The notes beneath the pieces are model-generated. The model saw nothing but the letters and a program-made list of their open reading frames with translations, searched no databases and was not told the origin of the DNA. 64,000 bases of DNA from Parasphingorhabdus halotolerans (lineage in GTDB: Bacteria; Pseudomonadota; Alphaproteobacteria; Sphingomonadales; Sphingomonadaceae). Within the stretch, counting starts at the first letter, position 1, and the number at the start of each line of letters is the position of its first letter. A program made the translations under genes and the position numbers. The stretch lies in NCBI RefSeq assembly GCF_012516475.1, contig NZ_CP051217.1:186001-250000 (forward strand), written 5' to 3'. Positions 9,201 to 18,483 of this stretch are shown piece after piece.

Positions 9201-11424
9201 TTGCGCGTCAATTCTTGAACGAGGGCGCCTTTATCATCGAGTACGCGCGCCACCAGAGTATTTCCGCGATCCTGAATTTCGATACCGCGCCAAACGCTCA
9301 CACGGACCTTGCCGTCAGCGCTTTTCTTGGAACCGTCAAATGAAAGCGGATTAACCGGCTTGCCATTGATTGTTAGTTCAACTTTTTGACCGGTATGATG
9401 CTTTATAGCAACACGAATGGCTTTAACCCTCGGTTATGGTCTTCAGCGGGAAATAGCCATTCAATACCAGGTGCCTGGTTTGCGACCCACTCGCGGCCGG
9501 CACCAGCGGCTTCCGGGTCCGTGAGAACTTCAGGTCGCTGATAGGTGTTGATCTCGGCTGTTTCGCGCGGGGCAGTCTTCTCGGCCCGGAAATCAGCCCG
9601 TTTTAGTGCGCCGCCGCGGCCTTCAACAAAGCGCGAGATGGCGCTGCCGGCTGCGCGCGTGTTTTGCGCACAATCAATCGGAGCGCGATCGGCTGGAAAG
9701 CTGGTGGGGTCGACCTGCACAACATGCAGACCGGGCCTAATGCCTTCAAAATGATAGCGACCATCCCGGTCAGTAACCGTGTAGGTGCCGTCCTGCATCA
9801 TCACGCGGACGCCGCCAATGCCGTTGGCTTCGCGGGGGTCAACGCTACAGCCGCCATCGGTTATGCGACCGATAATTGTGAAGCGCTCGGATATCCCGTC
9901 GCGTTCAATGCGCACGGCTGCATCCGTTATCGGACTGGTGGCTCCGCGACTATCGCGCGCTTGAGCGGTATTAACCGCGTCGCCAGGCTGCGCATCCTGA
10001 CGCACTTCAGCCAGATACGTCAGAATTCCGCGACCTGCCGGAGCAAGCGGCGGTACTGTTACTGAGAAATTTTGGCCGTTTGGCTGCACGACAGGCGCGA
10101 TCAGCGATCCATTGTAGCGAACGGTGTCAATGCGTAAGCGCATGGCGTTGGGTAACTGGTCTTCAATAATGATATCGCCGGTGTTGCGCACCGGATCAGC
10201 ATTGCGGACCTCGATTGTATATTGGAGAGCATCACCAGGCACAACTATGGCGTTGGACGCCGATTTGGTGATCAGAAGCGGTACTCCCGGTCGATCCAGG
10301 GGAACATCCACGCGCACTGGCGCTGGGTCATCCAGAGTAATGATACCGCCATATGATCCATCCACAATGGTGAACGGGAGTCCGTCTGTTCTGCGGAAAC
10401 CGGTAAGTTGCGCCGGTGTAGCCGCTGATGGTGCGGTATAGGGCTGGGGCGGCTCGACAAGCAGCCGGTACTGTCCCGGGCGCGCAAACGGGAAGCGGTA
10501 GAAGCCTTCGGTGAAGTTATACACGTTGCCGCCGCTATCGGTCACGGTTCCGCCGGAAATCACGGTGCTTGGGAACACCGATACCCCGTCATCGCCGAAA
10601 ACATCAGCCGGCCTGCCGGTTGCATTGTCAATCAACGTCACGCGCGTGCCCGAAACAGGAGCGCCATCGCCGCTGTCAAAGGTTTCACCGAAGGGATCGA
10701 TAAGGATCCCGATTTCTACACTACCGAGTGGATTGCCGCTGATTTCATCAATTCCGATGTCTAACGTGTCGCCAGGGCGAACAGAAAGGACACAATCGCC
10801 CTTCACTGGTACCGGGGGAACCGCAGCGGTGTTGATCATACCAACGAAACGCCCGCTATTGACCTCGGTTTCAACGATATTGATCACCTCACGGTCGCCA
10901 GACGGCGTTGTGAGGACAATATCGAAGTTATCGATAGCGGAACTGTTCAAATTCTTGTTTGGGGCAAGAATTGAAACGACTAGTGGCTCACCAGCGCGGA
11001 TTTTCGTCGTCGGCATAAGTGATGCCGGGCTGGTGCTAAGGCCTGAGAATACGCCTGCGAGCTCAACGGGGACATTGCCTCCGGAGCCTCTGCAGATTGT
11101 ACCTGGAATGCGGACTTGTTCCGCGCCTGGCGGATTGTCGAAATGATAAATTGTGATTTGTGGTGGCTCAAACGGCGGTGCCACAACTTGAATATCCACC
11201 CTGTTGGATGGTTTTTGCCGTCTTTGGTCGCCAATATCCCATGCCGCTTCAGCGATATTGCTGATCAACGGGAAGGATTGCGGCTGATTATCCGCAAATT
11301 CCGGGCCCTGAGGCTGCTCTTGCGCAAACTCGACCTGCGCGATCGCCATAGAGGCAGGCACAGCGAGTGTGGTTGCAGCAACAGCTAAGCCGACCGGCTT
11401 AATATATTTGGTTAATGGGACCAT
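6287..11424 (-). pseudogene. Giant exported DUF11/Ig-repeat protein with C-terminal outer-membrane beta-barrel; frame broken once
   Basis: Two minus-strand frames (11424 to about 9430, and about 9430 to 6287) together encode one protein of about 1,712 residues. The first frame continues naturally into the second (VKAIRVAIKHHTGQKVELTI) if the G run at 9427-9429 (CCC on the plus strand) had one more base. The span is exactly one base short of a whole number of codons. N-terminus: signal peptide (GLAVAATTLAVPASMAIA). Next come beta-rich segments, a DUF11 repeat (ITKSASNAIVVPGDALQYTI) and a SdrD/carboxypeptidase-regulatory-like fold (DRDGRYHFEGIRPGLHVVQV). The last ~800 residues have alternating strands such as ITFRLKFDQETF, as in outer-membrane barrels. 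The start is uncertain: ATG 11424 gives the best signal peptide, GTG 11472 is possible. Function unknown; probably surface-exposed. Confidence 0.75.
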
Positions 11425-11489
11425 CAAAAAAAGGGGGAGTGACGGTGACCGACCGATAAACTGGCCGGTCACCGCATATCCATTTATCC

Positions 11490-12608
11490 CTAGTTCACCG
11501 TCGCACGGAAGATCAGCGTTTCGGTGCTGCTGGCAGCCACGTTGCCGAGGTTTCCGCTGATCACGCCGGATGAATGGCTCAAAGCCGAAGCATCGGGGTT
11601 TGAACCGGTTCCATCGCAGGCGGTTGCAGAAGTAGGTGCTGCGGTAGCCGTTGGAATGGTTGCCGGTCCTGAAGCTACGGTTGTACCGTAGTAGGTCAGG
11701 GCCAGAGCCGCGATGCTATCCGAGATTGCAACATTGGTGGCCGCTACTGTCGTTGACGCATTGCTGACAGCAATACAATATTGAACAATCGCTCCTGGAA
11801 TGGCCTTTGGATTGGTGCTACCATTGATTGGATCCCAGAGAATTACACTGGTTTTAGCAACACTGAGCGTCGCAGTATCAACCACATAGGTATCAATCGC
11901 ACTGTGACGACCATCGCCAAGCAGCGCAGTTGCGCCAGCAACGTCGGTTGAACCTGGTCCGTCAGCATCGGCAAACACGTTCTGGACTGTTCCCGCAGCA
12001 TTCACGTTACCCGCGTCATCGGAAAACGCTGTTCCAGTCGCGGCATTAGCTGCCTGACCGATCAGGATCACGTCGCCCGTTTCACCATTTGCAAGCGGCG
12101 AAGCGCTTGAGTTGTTGGTCGGAATGTTCGAAGTCACCAATATATAGGCAATGGCGTCCTCGGCGAGATTATCAATCACACCTGATGCGAGAATGGTGTC
12201 ACCACCATCCAATAAGCCATCTTGGTTGACGTCTGTATAATAGGTAAACGCCCCGGTGCTGTCGAAATCATCGCCGCCGGTTTGTTCCGCTGACAAAATT
12301 ACGTCAATTGTATCGTTGGTTAGGTTGGTAACCGTGTATGCGACCGCTGCACCCGTTTGATTTGGGGCAACTGGCGTATCAATCGCATCAAATCGCTGCA
12401 CGAGCAGATTGACTTTACGGTCAACTACGAATGTGTCAGACGCGACTGGGGGAGGAGTTTGTGCCGCTCCGCCCACGTTATAGGTTATGTTCACACTGTT
12501 GGTAATCGGCACACCTGCGTCGGTTCCTACCGCAAAAGCTGGGGTTGCACCCAGCATTGCGACAGAAAAAGCACTTGTTGCGACGAGAAGTTTCAGTTTA
12601 CTGGTCAT
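11490..12608 (-). CDS. Exported DUF11-type repeat protein
   Basis: 372 residues from ATG 12608, with CAGGAGAC just upstream. A signal peptide is clear (LLVATSAFSVAMLGATPAFA). The mature part opens with TNSVNITYNVGG and ends in a DUF11-like module (LSVAKTSVILWDPINGSTNP onward to LIFRATVN). An internal YYTDVNQDGLLDGGD has the DxNxDGxxD spacing of a calcium-binding loop. It is rich in Ala, Thr, Asn and Asp and nearly free of Cys (two), as expected for a secreted beta-sandwich protein. It sits directly upstream of the giant barrel protein on the same strand, so it is probably co-transcribed and part of the same surface structure (inference). No enzymatic motif is seen. Confidence 0.75.
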   Translation of the reverse strand: MTSKLKLLVATSAFSVAMLGATPAFAVGTDAGVPITNSVNITYNVGGAAQTPPPVASDTFVVDRKVNLLVQRFDAIDTPVAPNQTGAAVAYTVTNLTNDTIDVILSAEQTGGDDFDSTGAFTYYTDVNQDGLLDGGDTILASGVIDNLAEDAIAYILVTSNIPTNNSSASPLANGETGDVILIGQAANAATGTAFSDDAGNVNAAGTVQNVFADADGPGSTDVAGATALLGDGRHSAIDTYVVDTATLSVAKTSVILWDPINGSTNPKAIPGAIVQYCIAVSNASTTVAATNVAISDSIAALALTYYGTTVASGPATIPTATAAPTSATACDGTGSNPDASALSHSSGVISGNLGNVAASSTETLIFRATVN

Positions 12609-12677
12609 TACTGTCTCCTGTTTTTTCACTTAAATTTGAGCTACCCAAACCCCGCGGCAGCCCGATACGGTTTGTGA

Positions 12678-13153
12678 TCACTTTACAGTGCCACGAAATA
12701 CTAACTTTCCTTCAGAACCTGCTGAAAGAGAGCGGTTAAATTTCCACTTAATGTGGGTAACGTCACTCATTAGAGCGGGGCGAACCGCGCCATCTTCACG
12801 GGTGATTTTGAGCGCCGAAAGTGGCCCCAGCTCTTGCCTCCATCAATGGAAACAATTTCGGTTCCGTCAGACGTTCCATTGAACGTAACCGCTTTGGGGA
12901 GCGGATTTGTGACGGAAAAATCGGTTGCTGGCAGACTGCCAACATTTTTATATTTCACGACAAAGACAAGGTTATCGCCAGGAACGACCGTTATCGGCTG
13001 TTCCAGCACTACGGCGGTCCTGCCATCGGGTTTTTCAACCTGCCGCTCGACAAAGACATCGCTAGAAAGAGCGACGTTATTTGCGGCCATAGCCATTCCC
13101 GGAACGGCGAGGGCCAAGATTGTTGCAAAATATTTTAAGCTATTGAAATACAT
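12678..13153 (-). pseudogene. Small exported DUF11-like protein, frame broken near its end
   Basis: ATG 13153, preceded by TTAGGAAT, starts a signal peptide (ATILALAVPGMAMA) and a domain with VVPGDNLVFVVKYKNVGS and NPLPKAVTFNG. The frame then runs off to a stop at 12770. A different frame continues the expected ending (ALKITREDGAVRPALMSDV, then VTHIKWKFNRSL and KLVFRGTVK) to a stop at 12678. One extra C in the GGGGCC run near 12823-12828 restores a single 158-residue protein, and the span is one base short of 159 codons. It lies between two other exported DUF11 proteins in the same operon. The family is a single-domain relative of DUF11 proteins, function unknown. A base-calling error is the simplest explanation for the break. 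Confidence 0.72.
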
Positions 13154-13163
13154 CAATTTATTC

Positions 13164-14174
13164 CTAATTTATCGTAACTTTGAAGGTGACGGTCCGTGTT
13201 TGACCGCCCGGTACGGTGCCCAGAGCCACGCCTATTGCGTTGCTGGTGAAAGCCCCTGCATCGGCATCTGCGGCGTCAGACAGTCCTGCACCTTCCAGCG
13301 TGATGCTCTCGGCGACATATGTAGTGTCAGCGGGAACGTCATCGGCGATGGCCAGATTGCTGAGGCTACCGGTTCCGGTAATGGTTGCTACCAGTTGATA
13401 GGTTATCGTGGATCCGGGAACTGGCTGATCACCGCCGAACGGATCGACCACCGTAGCGCTTTTAACCAATGTAATTTTGGCGGCCTGAATAACGAAGAAG
13501 CCGCTGTCTTCATCATCTGCACCGGTAGAGCCGACAACCGCATCACCGCCGCCATCACCAGCGCCGGCAAAGGTGGTTCCTGGAACGCCGCTTCCCGTTA
13601 CTGCAACTGCTGACAGTTCAATTTCTGCCCGTTCGCCGTCAGCTGCGTCTGCGGGAATGGTTGAAAGAATGAACACGGTGACACTTTCATCAGGCTTCAA
13701 TACCGGATCGTTGGCGCCGGCTGTATAAATCGTGTCGACACCCGGATCGTAAACGCCGTTGCCATTGGTATCGAGAACGATTTGTTCAAATACGGTGTCA
13801 AACTCGTCTCCGCCTTTCGCCGTATCTGCGGTGAGCGTGAAGGCTTCTTCCCCGTTACCGGTGTTTGTCACTTGATAAGTTGTGACCTGGGCTGTTGCCG
13901 CCGGATCTGTTGCAATATCACCTGGATCAGATGAGACGACGGTAACATCGAGCAACTCGTCTACTTTGATCGTAACCGGGTTTGAATCGACTTCGACCGG
14001 ACCATCGGGGCCATCATAAGTCGCTTTGGCGATATTGATGATGTCTGTGCCTGCCAAAGTGCCCGCAGCATGTGCGCTGGTTGCACCGAGAGCGAGCGAT
14101 GAAACACCTGCTATGAGCGCGAATGTTTTGCGTACGCCACAACGGTATGCGAAAGTTTTTTCTGGTTCGGTCAT
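13164..14174 (-). CDS. Exported DUF11-type protein, first gene of the surface-protein operon
   Basis: 336 residues from ATG 14174, with GCAGGAAC seven bases upstream; an in-frame ATG at 14195 lacks a ribosome site. The signal peptide (KTFALIAGVSSLALGATSAHA) follows a basic N-terminus. The mature protein starts AGTDIINIAKATYDGPDGP. It contains VLDTNGNGVYDPGVD, a DxNxNGxYDxxxD loop resembling calcium-binding repeats, and ends in a DUF11-like module (ITLVKSATVVDPFGGDQPVP onward to TVTFKVTIN). The next gene begins ten bases downstream. No promoter with a strong match was found, but the AT-rich region 14200-14510 is the natural place for it. Molecular function unknown. Confidence 0.75.
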   Translation of the reverse strand: MTEPEKTFAYRCGVRKTFALIAGVSSLALGATSAHAAGTLAGTDIINIAKATYDGPDGPVEVDSNPVTIKVDELLDVTVVSSDPGDIATDPAATAQVTTYQVTNTGNGEEAFTLTADTAKGGDEFDTVFEQIVLDTNGNGVYDPGVDTIYTAGANDPVLKPDESVTVFILSTIPADAADGERAEIELSAVAVTGSGVPGTTFAGAGDGGGDAVVGSTGADDEDSGFFVIQAAKITLVKSATVVDPFGGDQPVPGSTITYQLVATITGTGSLSNLAIADDVPADTTYVAESITLEGAGLSDAADADAGAFTSNAIGVALGTVPGGQTRTVTFKVTIN

Positions 14175-14514
14175 GGTTGTTCCTGCAAATTTCATGCGTC
14201 TCATATGCAGGAGAAAGGCAAATATTTCGTAAAGATGACGATAATGACGTCATGGATTTTGTCATTCGAAAAATCCCTGAAAACTGCCAATTATTGAGAA
14301 AAATTTACGCATTTTTCAGTTTTGCTTAACGGTCAATTAACCGTAACGAGTTGTAACATCGGCAAACAGTTGTAAAATTTGTGCTTTGTCGCTCCGATCT
14401 CATTTTAGATGTTTCCACGCTCGGAAAAGAGATCGCGACCGACAGCAAAGGTGTCATCCTTTCACCCCGTAAGAGTTACCATCTAATTATTTTGCAAAGT
14501 TTGTGAGACTATTG
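14175..14514. other. AT-rich intergenic region upstream of the DUF11 operon
   Basis: No gene is visible on either strand. The stretch separates the first DUF11 gene (minus) from the tRNA-Asp promoter (plus). Poly-A/T patches around 14265-14330 would suit a regulated promoter for the minus-strand operon. No clear operator was recognised. Confidence 0.4.
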
Positions 14515-14541
14515 TTGACAGCAAAGCAGAGCTCTTATACT
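14515..14541 (+). promoter_or_regulatory. Promoter of tRNA-Asp
   Basis: TTGACA at 14515-14520 and TATACT at 14536-14541 are separated by 15 bases, somewhat short of the 17-base optimum. The predicted start would leave a leader of about 35-40 nt before the tRNA at 14586. Confidence 0.5.
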
Positions 14542-14585
14542 TGCCCTGCTCTACCGTTAATCCCGGCTTACATGCCGGTGCATAA

Positions 14586-14662
<77 letters not shown>

Positions 14663-14679
14663 TTTGCCGAATTTTCGGC

Positions 14680-14919
14680 TTATTGGCGGAATTTTCCGGT
14701 ATTCATCCAAAGCAACAACGGTTTAACCGGGAATATCCACGCGATTCCCAAAATGATGTAAATCGGCAGCTGCAGCCAGAAATTGAGCTGACTGATTTCG
14801 TCGATAAAGGTTACGGATATCCCGCACCACAGCAAGATCAGAAAAACTATGAAGAGCATGCCAACGGGCTTGCGCCAGCTGGGTTGGTCGGGTTTTTTAT
14901 TGTCGGAATTTGCTGTCAT
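14680..14919 (-). CDS. DUF2842 small membrane protein
   Basis: 79 residues. The family signature WRKPVGMLFIVFLILLWCG at the start and GIAWIFPVKPLLLWMNTGKF at the end match DUF2842, a small alphaproteobacterial inner-membrane family of unknown function. Two transmembrane segments (about residues 19-40 and 48-69) are visible. It follows the 5-formyl-THF cyclo-ligase gene by 14 bases on the same strand, so they may be co-transcribed. Confidence 0.85.
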   Translation of the reverse strand: MTANSDNKKPDQPSWRKPVGMLFIVFLILLWCGISVTFIDEISQLNFWLQLPIYIILGIAWIFPVKPLLLWMNTGKFRQ

Positions 14920-14933
14920 GGCGTCAATCTAAC

Positions 14934-15536
14934 CTATTGAATTATCTCGCATTCAGTGATGATCATCTGTAAAGGCACATCATGAGCTTCAACTGGAATA
15001 TTTGTGCATTCCTGGACCGACCAGGCCATACCAATCCGCGCTGCGTCGGGATATTTCTCGAAAGTCCGGTCATAATGCCCGCCGCCTTGTCCAAGTCGCA
15101 TCAGCGAGCGATCAAATGCGACCATCGGGGCAATAATCAGGTCCGGCTTTGCGGTTGGATTGTCTTGGGTTGGTTCGGGGATATCCCGAAAGCCATTTTC
15201 GAACAATTCCATGTTTGAAACTACTCTAAAGTCTAGAGAAGTATTCCCCTGAACAATTGGAAAACAAATAATTTTCCCTATTTCCAACAAATATTCTGTC
15301 AGTTTCGTGGTCGGCGCTTCGCTGCCGATGCTGTGGTAAAGCGCTATGATCTCACTCTGTTCGATAAGACGCATGAGAGGCGAAGGTGGACGCCGGAATG
15401 CCAGATTGCGTGTGGCTGCATCCAGCTGCCCGACGAACGCGTTTCGTTTTCGTTGATACTCTTTACGTAGTTTCTTCTTATTTTCTGATAAACTACTCAA
15501 AAAATTATCTTTCTTAATAAGAAGTGACGGGACCAT
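14934..15536 (-). CDS. 5-formyltetrahydrofolate cyclo-ligase
   Basis: Up to 200 residues. Converts 5-formyl-THF to 5,10-methenyl-THF with ATP. Family blocks are KKLRKEYQRKRNAF, ALYHSIGSEAPT and FPIVQ. Further blocks are the substrate/ATP loop MRLGQGGGHYDRTFEKYP and the C-terminal IGMAWSVQE. The ATG at 15536 lies inside the 3' stem of the 6S RNA gene, so translation may instead begin at TTG 15500 (188 residues), which keeps all conserved blocks. Neither start has a strong ribosome site. The zapA-6S RNA-cyclo-ligase order is the classic ssrS arrangement known from E. coli and many proteobacteria, where the two are co-transcribed. Confidence 0.88.
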   Translation of the reverse strand: MVPSLLIKKDNFLSSLSENKKKLRKEYQRKRNAFVGQLDAATRNLAFRRPPSPLMRLIEQSEIIALYHSIGSEAPTTKLTEYLLEIGKIICFPIVQGNTSLDFRVVSNMELFENGFRDIPEPTQDNPTAKPDLIIAPMVAFDRSLMRLGQGGGHYDRTFEKYPDAARIGMAWSVQECTNIPVEAHDVPLQMIITECEIIQ

Positions 15537-15708
15537 CTCGGTCGTTTGCCGGAAAATCCTCTGACGCCTATTACGTCAGGTGGGCGCCATATGCATCGGA
15601 CCCGACTGCCAAACAGTCCGCAATCCGGGCAGGGACAGCTCCCTATGTTGTTATATCGCCTCAGGGATGTTCGCTTTCTAGCTCGTGCCAGACAGAACCC
15701 GTCACGTT
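15522..15708 (-). ncRNA. ssrS: 6S RNA (regulator of RNA polymerase)
   Basis: The interval between zapA and the cyclo-ligase gene is read on the minus strand. A closing stem is formed by GTGACGGG near 15705-15698 and CCCGTCAC at 15531-15524. The conserved CCCTGAGGCGATAT (15666-15653) closely matches the CCCUGAGCCGAUAU of E. coli 6S RNA. A downstream hairpin CTGACG/CGTCAG lies near the 3' half. The length of about 185 nt and the gene neighbourhood are both typical. 6S RNA mimics an open promoter and binds housekeeping RNA polymerase in stationary phase. Ends are estimated from the stem. Confidence 0.88.
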
Positions 15709-15709
15709 C

Positions 15710-15738
15710 TATTTAGGAGGTTATGCTCTAAGCCTCAA
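15710..15738 (-). promoter_or_regulatory. Likely promoter of 6S RNA
   Basis: On the minus strand TTGAGG (15738-15733) is followed after 17 bases by TAAATA (15715-15710), just upstream of the predicted 6S 5' end. The -35 box overlaps the 3' end of zapA. Confidence 0.5.
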
Positions 15739-16060
15739 GGCTATTCGCCAGAGATTCTGCCCGATCGGCCAATTTCTCCAGCGCTGCGATTGACTTCTCG
15801 TCTGCGCCGCCGCTCGTTGGTGCAGGGGTTGCTGGCGCAATGGCGGCAGATTTGTCGGCTTTATTAGCGCTGTGGAGTTCATCAGCGAGTAACAGCGATG
15901 TGAACAACAGCATCCGGCTTTCTGTTAAACCGGCCGGATCACCAGCCTCAGCCGCCTTTTCGCTTACCATCGTGCTCAATTTGGTAAGATGATCTTCTTC
16001 TCCATCCTGACAAGTGACCATGAAGGAGCGGCCGCCGATTTCCAATTTAACCTGTGCCAT
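15728..16060 (-). CDS. zapA: Cell division protein ZapA
   Basis: 110 residues. The start (MAQVKLEIGGRSFMVTCQDGEEDHL) is the ZapA beta-hairpin, followed by the helix ESRMLLFTSLLLADELHSA and a C-terminal coiled coil. ZapA binds FtsZ and bundles Z-ring filaments. The linker at about 73-90 is Ala/Pro-rich. The ATG directly abuts the stop of the upstream 63-codon gene, so the two are translated as a pair. 6S RNA follows. Confidence 0.92.
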   Translation of the reverse strand: MAQVKLEIGGRSFMVTCQDGEEDHLTKLSTMVSEKAAEAGDPAGLTESRMLLFTSLLLADELHSANKADKSAAIAPATPAPTSGGADEKSIAALEKLADRAESLANSLEA

Positions 16061-16252
16061 TTAGCGCTCCTCCCGGGCAATCAACCCATCGATGGTTTTT
16101 ATGGCCTGTTCCATTTCGTCTTTGAGCGTTGCATGGCGCTTTTCCAGAGCGGGATCGCTTTGTGCACCAGTCTCTCTTGGTTTGGCAGCTTCTATGCGGC
16201 TAAGCGCGCGCTCAATACGGCCTATTGCTAAGATCACACGTTCGTTTTCCAT
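16061..16252 (-). CDS. Small coiled-coil protein upstream of zapA
   Basis: 63 residues (MENERVILAIGRIERALSRI...), strongly helical and charged, predicted coiled coil along its length. It ends immediately before the zapA start. Small helical proteins in this position are common in alphaproteobacteria and may act with ZapA at the divisome, comparable to ZapB. That role is inference from position only. Confidence 0.7.
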   Translation of the reverse strand: MENERVILAIGRIERALSRIEAAKPRETGAQSDPALEKRHATLKDEMEQAIKTIDGLIAREER

Positions 16253-16466
16253 GACTTGGTCCAGACTGATAACTTATTGTGTTTCATTGATAACAATTCC
16301 ACGCGGGTGCGTAAACCATCTATCGCGACGCATCTTTCCACATGCTATCATCTAGCCATACAAAAGCTAGCCTTGACGATGTGTGTCCAGACCATCAAAG
16401 GATATGGCAAAATCACGAATCGCCATAATTTTTCGGCTGAATTGAACGTGTAGGGACCCGGATAAT

Positions 16467-18446
16467 ATGATCGTTGCTGAAAAGACATCGCTGAAAACCA
16501 TGGCCAATGCTATCAGGGCGCTCTCCATGGATGCAGTGCAGGCAGCCAATAGCGGCCATCCCGGAATGCCGATGGGAATGGCCGATGTTGCGACGGTTTT
16601 GTTCAGTGATTTCCTTAAATATGATCCAAAAGCACCAAAATGGGCTGATAGAGACCGCTTCGTGCTCTCTGCGGGTCATGGGTCTATGCTGATCTATTCG
16701 CTACTGCATTTGACCGGTTACGAGCGACCGACGATGCAGGATATCAAGGATTTCCGGCAGATTACTTCGCCTTGCGCCGGCCACCCTGAAAATTTCAAGT
16801 TGGAGGGTGTGGAGGCTACAACAGGGCCGTTGGGGCAGGGTTTCGCCATGGCTGTGGGTATGGCAATCGCTGAACGGCACTTAAACGCGCATTTTGGAAG
16901 TGACCTCGTAGATCATAAAACCTGGGTGATAGCTGGAGATGGCTGCCTGATGGAGGGCATCAACCACGAAGCGGTTGGTTTAGCAGGGCATTTGGGCCTC
17001 GGGCGGCTCAATGTGCTGTGGGATGATAACGGCATCACCATTGATGGCGGGACGGAATTATCGACCAGCGAGGATATTCCGGCGCGCTACAAAGCTTCCG
17101 GTTGGCATGTTGTGTCGTGTGACGGTCATGACTTTGATGATATCCGCAAAGCTCTGCGCGAAGCGGAAAATGATCCGCGCCCATCACTGATCGCTTGCAA
17201 AACTATCATAGGTTACGGCGCTCCGACCAAGCAGGGGACCTCCGCTACCCATGGCGCACCGCTCGGTGATGAAGAAATTACCGGAACCCGGGCTGCACTG
17301 GATTGGGATGAAGAACCCTTTGTAATTCAGGAGGATGTGCTGGCGTCATGGCGGCGGCTTGGTGAGAAAGGTGCCGCTGAAAGAGACGCCTGGAATGTCA
17401 GACTTCAGAACAGTTCTGAAGCTGCTGAATTTGAACGGCGGATGTCTGGAGCGCTGCCAGTCGGTAACGCAATGAAGGAATATCTGGAAGGATTGGCGGC
17501 AGATCAACCGAAGGTCGCAACCCGCAAGGCTTCGGAAATGGCATTGGGAGCGATAACCGCAGTTATCCCGGAAATGATCGGCGGCAGCGCGGATCTTACA
17601 GGTTCAAACAATACCAAAACTTCCTCCACCAAGCCTTTGACTAAAGATGATTATTCTGGGCGCTACATTTATTACGGCATCCGGGAATTTGGCATGGCTG
17701 CCGCGATGAACGGAATGGCATTGCATGGCGGGATCATTCCTTACGGCGGTACTTTTCTGGTGTTTACCGATTATTGCCGCGGCGCGATGCGGCTTTCTGC
17801 CATTCAGAACACCCGAACGATTTATGTGATGACCCACGACAGCATCGGGCTGGGCGAAGACGGGCCAACCCATCAACCAATCGAGCATCTGCAAAGCCTG
17901 CGCGCGATGCCCAATATGCTGGTCATGCGTCCTGCCGATGCAATTGAAACAGCCGAATGCTGGGCGATTGCGTTGAAGAACGAAAATGGACCGTCAACGC
18001 TGGCATTGACCCGGCAGGGCCTCCCGTCGCTCCGCCATGACGTCAGCGTAAATCTTTGTGAAAAAGGGGCTTATCTCCTGAAAGCGGCGGATGGTAAAAA
18101 ATCAGTTACCTTGATTGCTACCGGCTCTGAAGTCTCGCTGGCGATGGATGTTGCGGCGCAACTGGAAGCAAACGGACAGGGCGCAGATGTCGTCTCCATG
18201 CCTTCCATCGAACTCTTTGATGTGCAACCAGACGCATATAAAAATCAACTGCTGGGCGGAGACGAAATCCTTCGCGTTTCCATCGAGGCTGGCACAACAT
18301 TCGGATGGGAACGCTATACCGGCCTTGCAGGGCTGCGTTTCGGCATCGACAGTTTTGGTGCTTCGGCACCGATTGACGAACTTTATGCGCATTTCGGTCT
18401 GACCGCAGATGCGATCACGCCGCAAATTTTGGCAAAACTAAGCTAA
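16467..18446 (+). CDS. tkt: Transketolase
   Basis: 659 residues, the usual bacterial length. ThDP-dependent transfer of two-carbon units between sugar phosphates in the pentose phosphate pathway. Visible motifs are [14 protein letters not shown] and the ThDP pyrophosphate motif [13 protein letters not shown] ending in [10 protein letters not shown]. Also present are [14 protein letters not shown] and [16 protein letters not shown] in the pyrimidine domain. ATG 16467 is used; an in-frame ATG at 16500 would lose the first turn. It is the first gene of a plus-strand run followed by gap (37 bp) and pgk, so carbon flow genes are grouped. About 210 bp upstream contains the promoters for this and the zapA side. 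Confidence 0.95.
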   Translation: MIVAEKTSLKTMANAIRALSMDAVQAANSGHPGMPMGMADVATVLFSDFLKYDPKAPKWADRDRFVLSAGHGSMLIYSLLHLTGYERPTMQDIKDFRQITSPCAGHPENFKLEGVEATTGPLGQGFAMAVGMAIAERHLNAHFGSDLVDHKTWVIAGDGCLMEGINHEAVGLAGHLGLGRLNVLWDDNGITIDGGTELSTSEDIPARYKASGWHVVSCDGHDFDDIRKALREAENDPRPSLIACKTIIGYGAPTKQGTSATHGAPLGDEEITGTRAALDWDEEPFVIQEDVLASWRRLGEKGAAERDAWNVRLQNSSEAAEFERRMSGALPVGNAMKEYLEGLAADQPKVATRKASEMALGAITAVIPEMIGGSADLTGSNNTKTSSTKPLTKDDYSGRYIYYGIREFGMAAAMNGMALHGGIIPYGGTFLVFTDYCRGAMRLSAIQNTRTIYVMTHDSIGLGEDGPTHQPIEHLQSLRAMPNMLVMRPADAIETAECWAIALKNENGPSTLALTRQGLPSLRHDVSVNLCEKGAYLLKAADGKKSVTLIATGSEVSLAMDVAAQLEANGQGADVVSMPSIELFDVQPDAYKNQLLGGDEILRVSIEAGTTFGWERYTGLAGLRFGIDSFGASAPIDELYAHFGLTADAITPQILAKLS

Positions 18447-18483
18447 ACAAAACAAAATTTCGAATTCAAAGGAGCAATACCCC

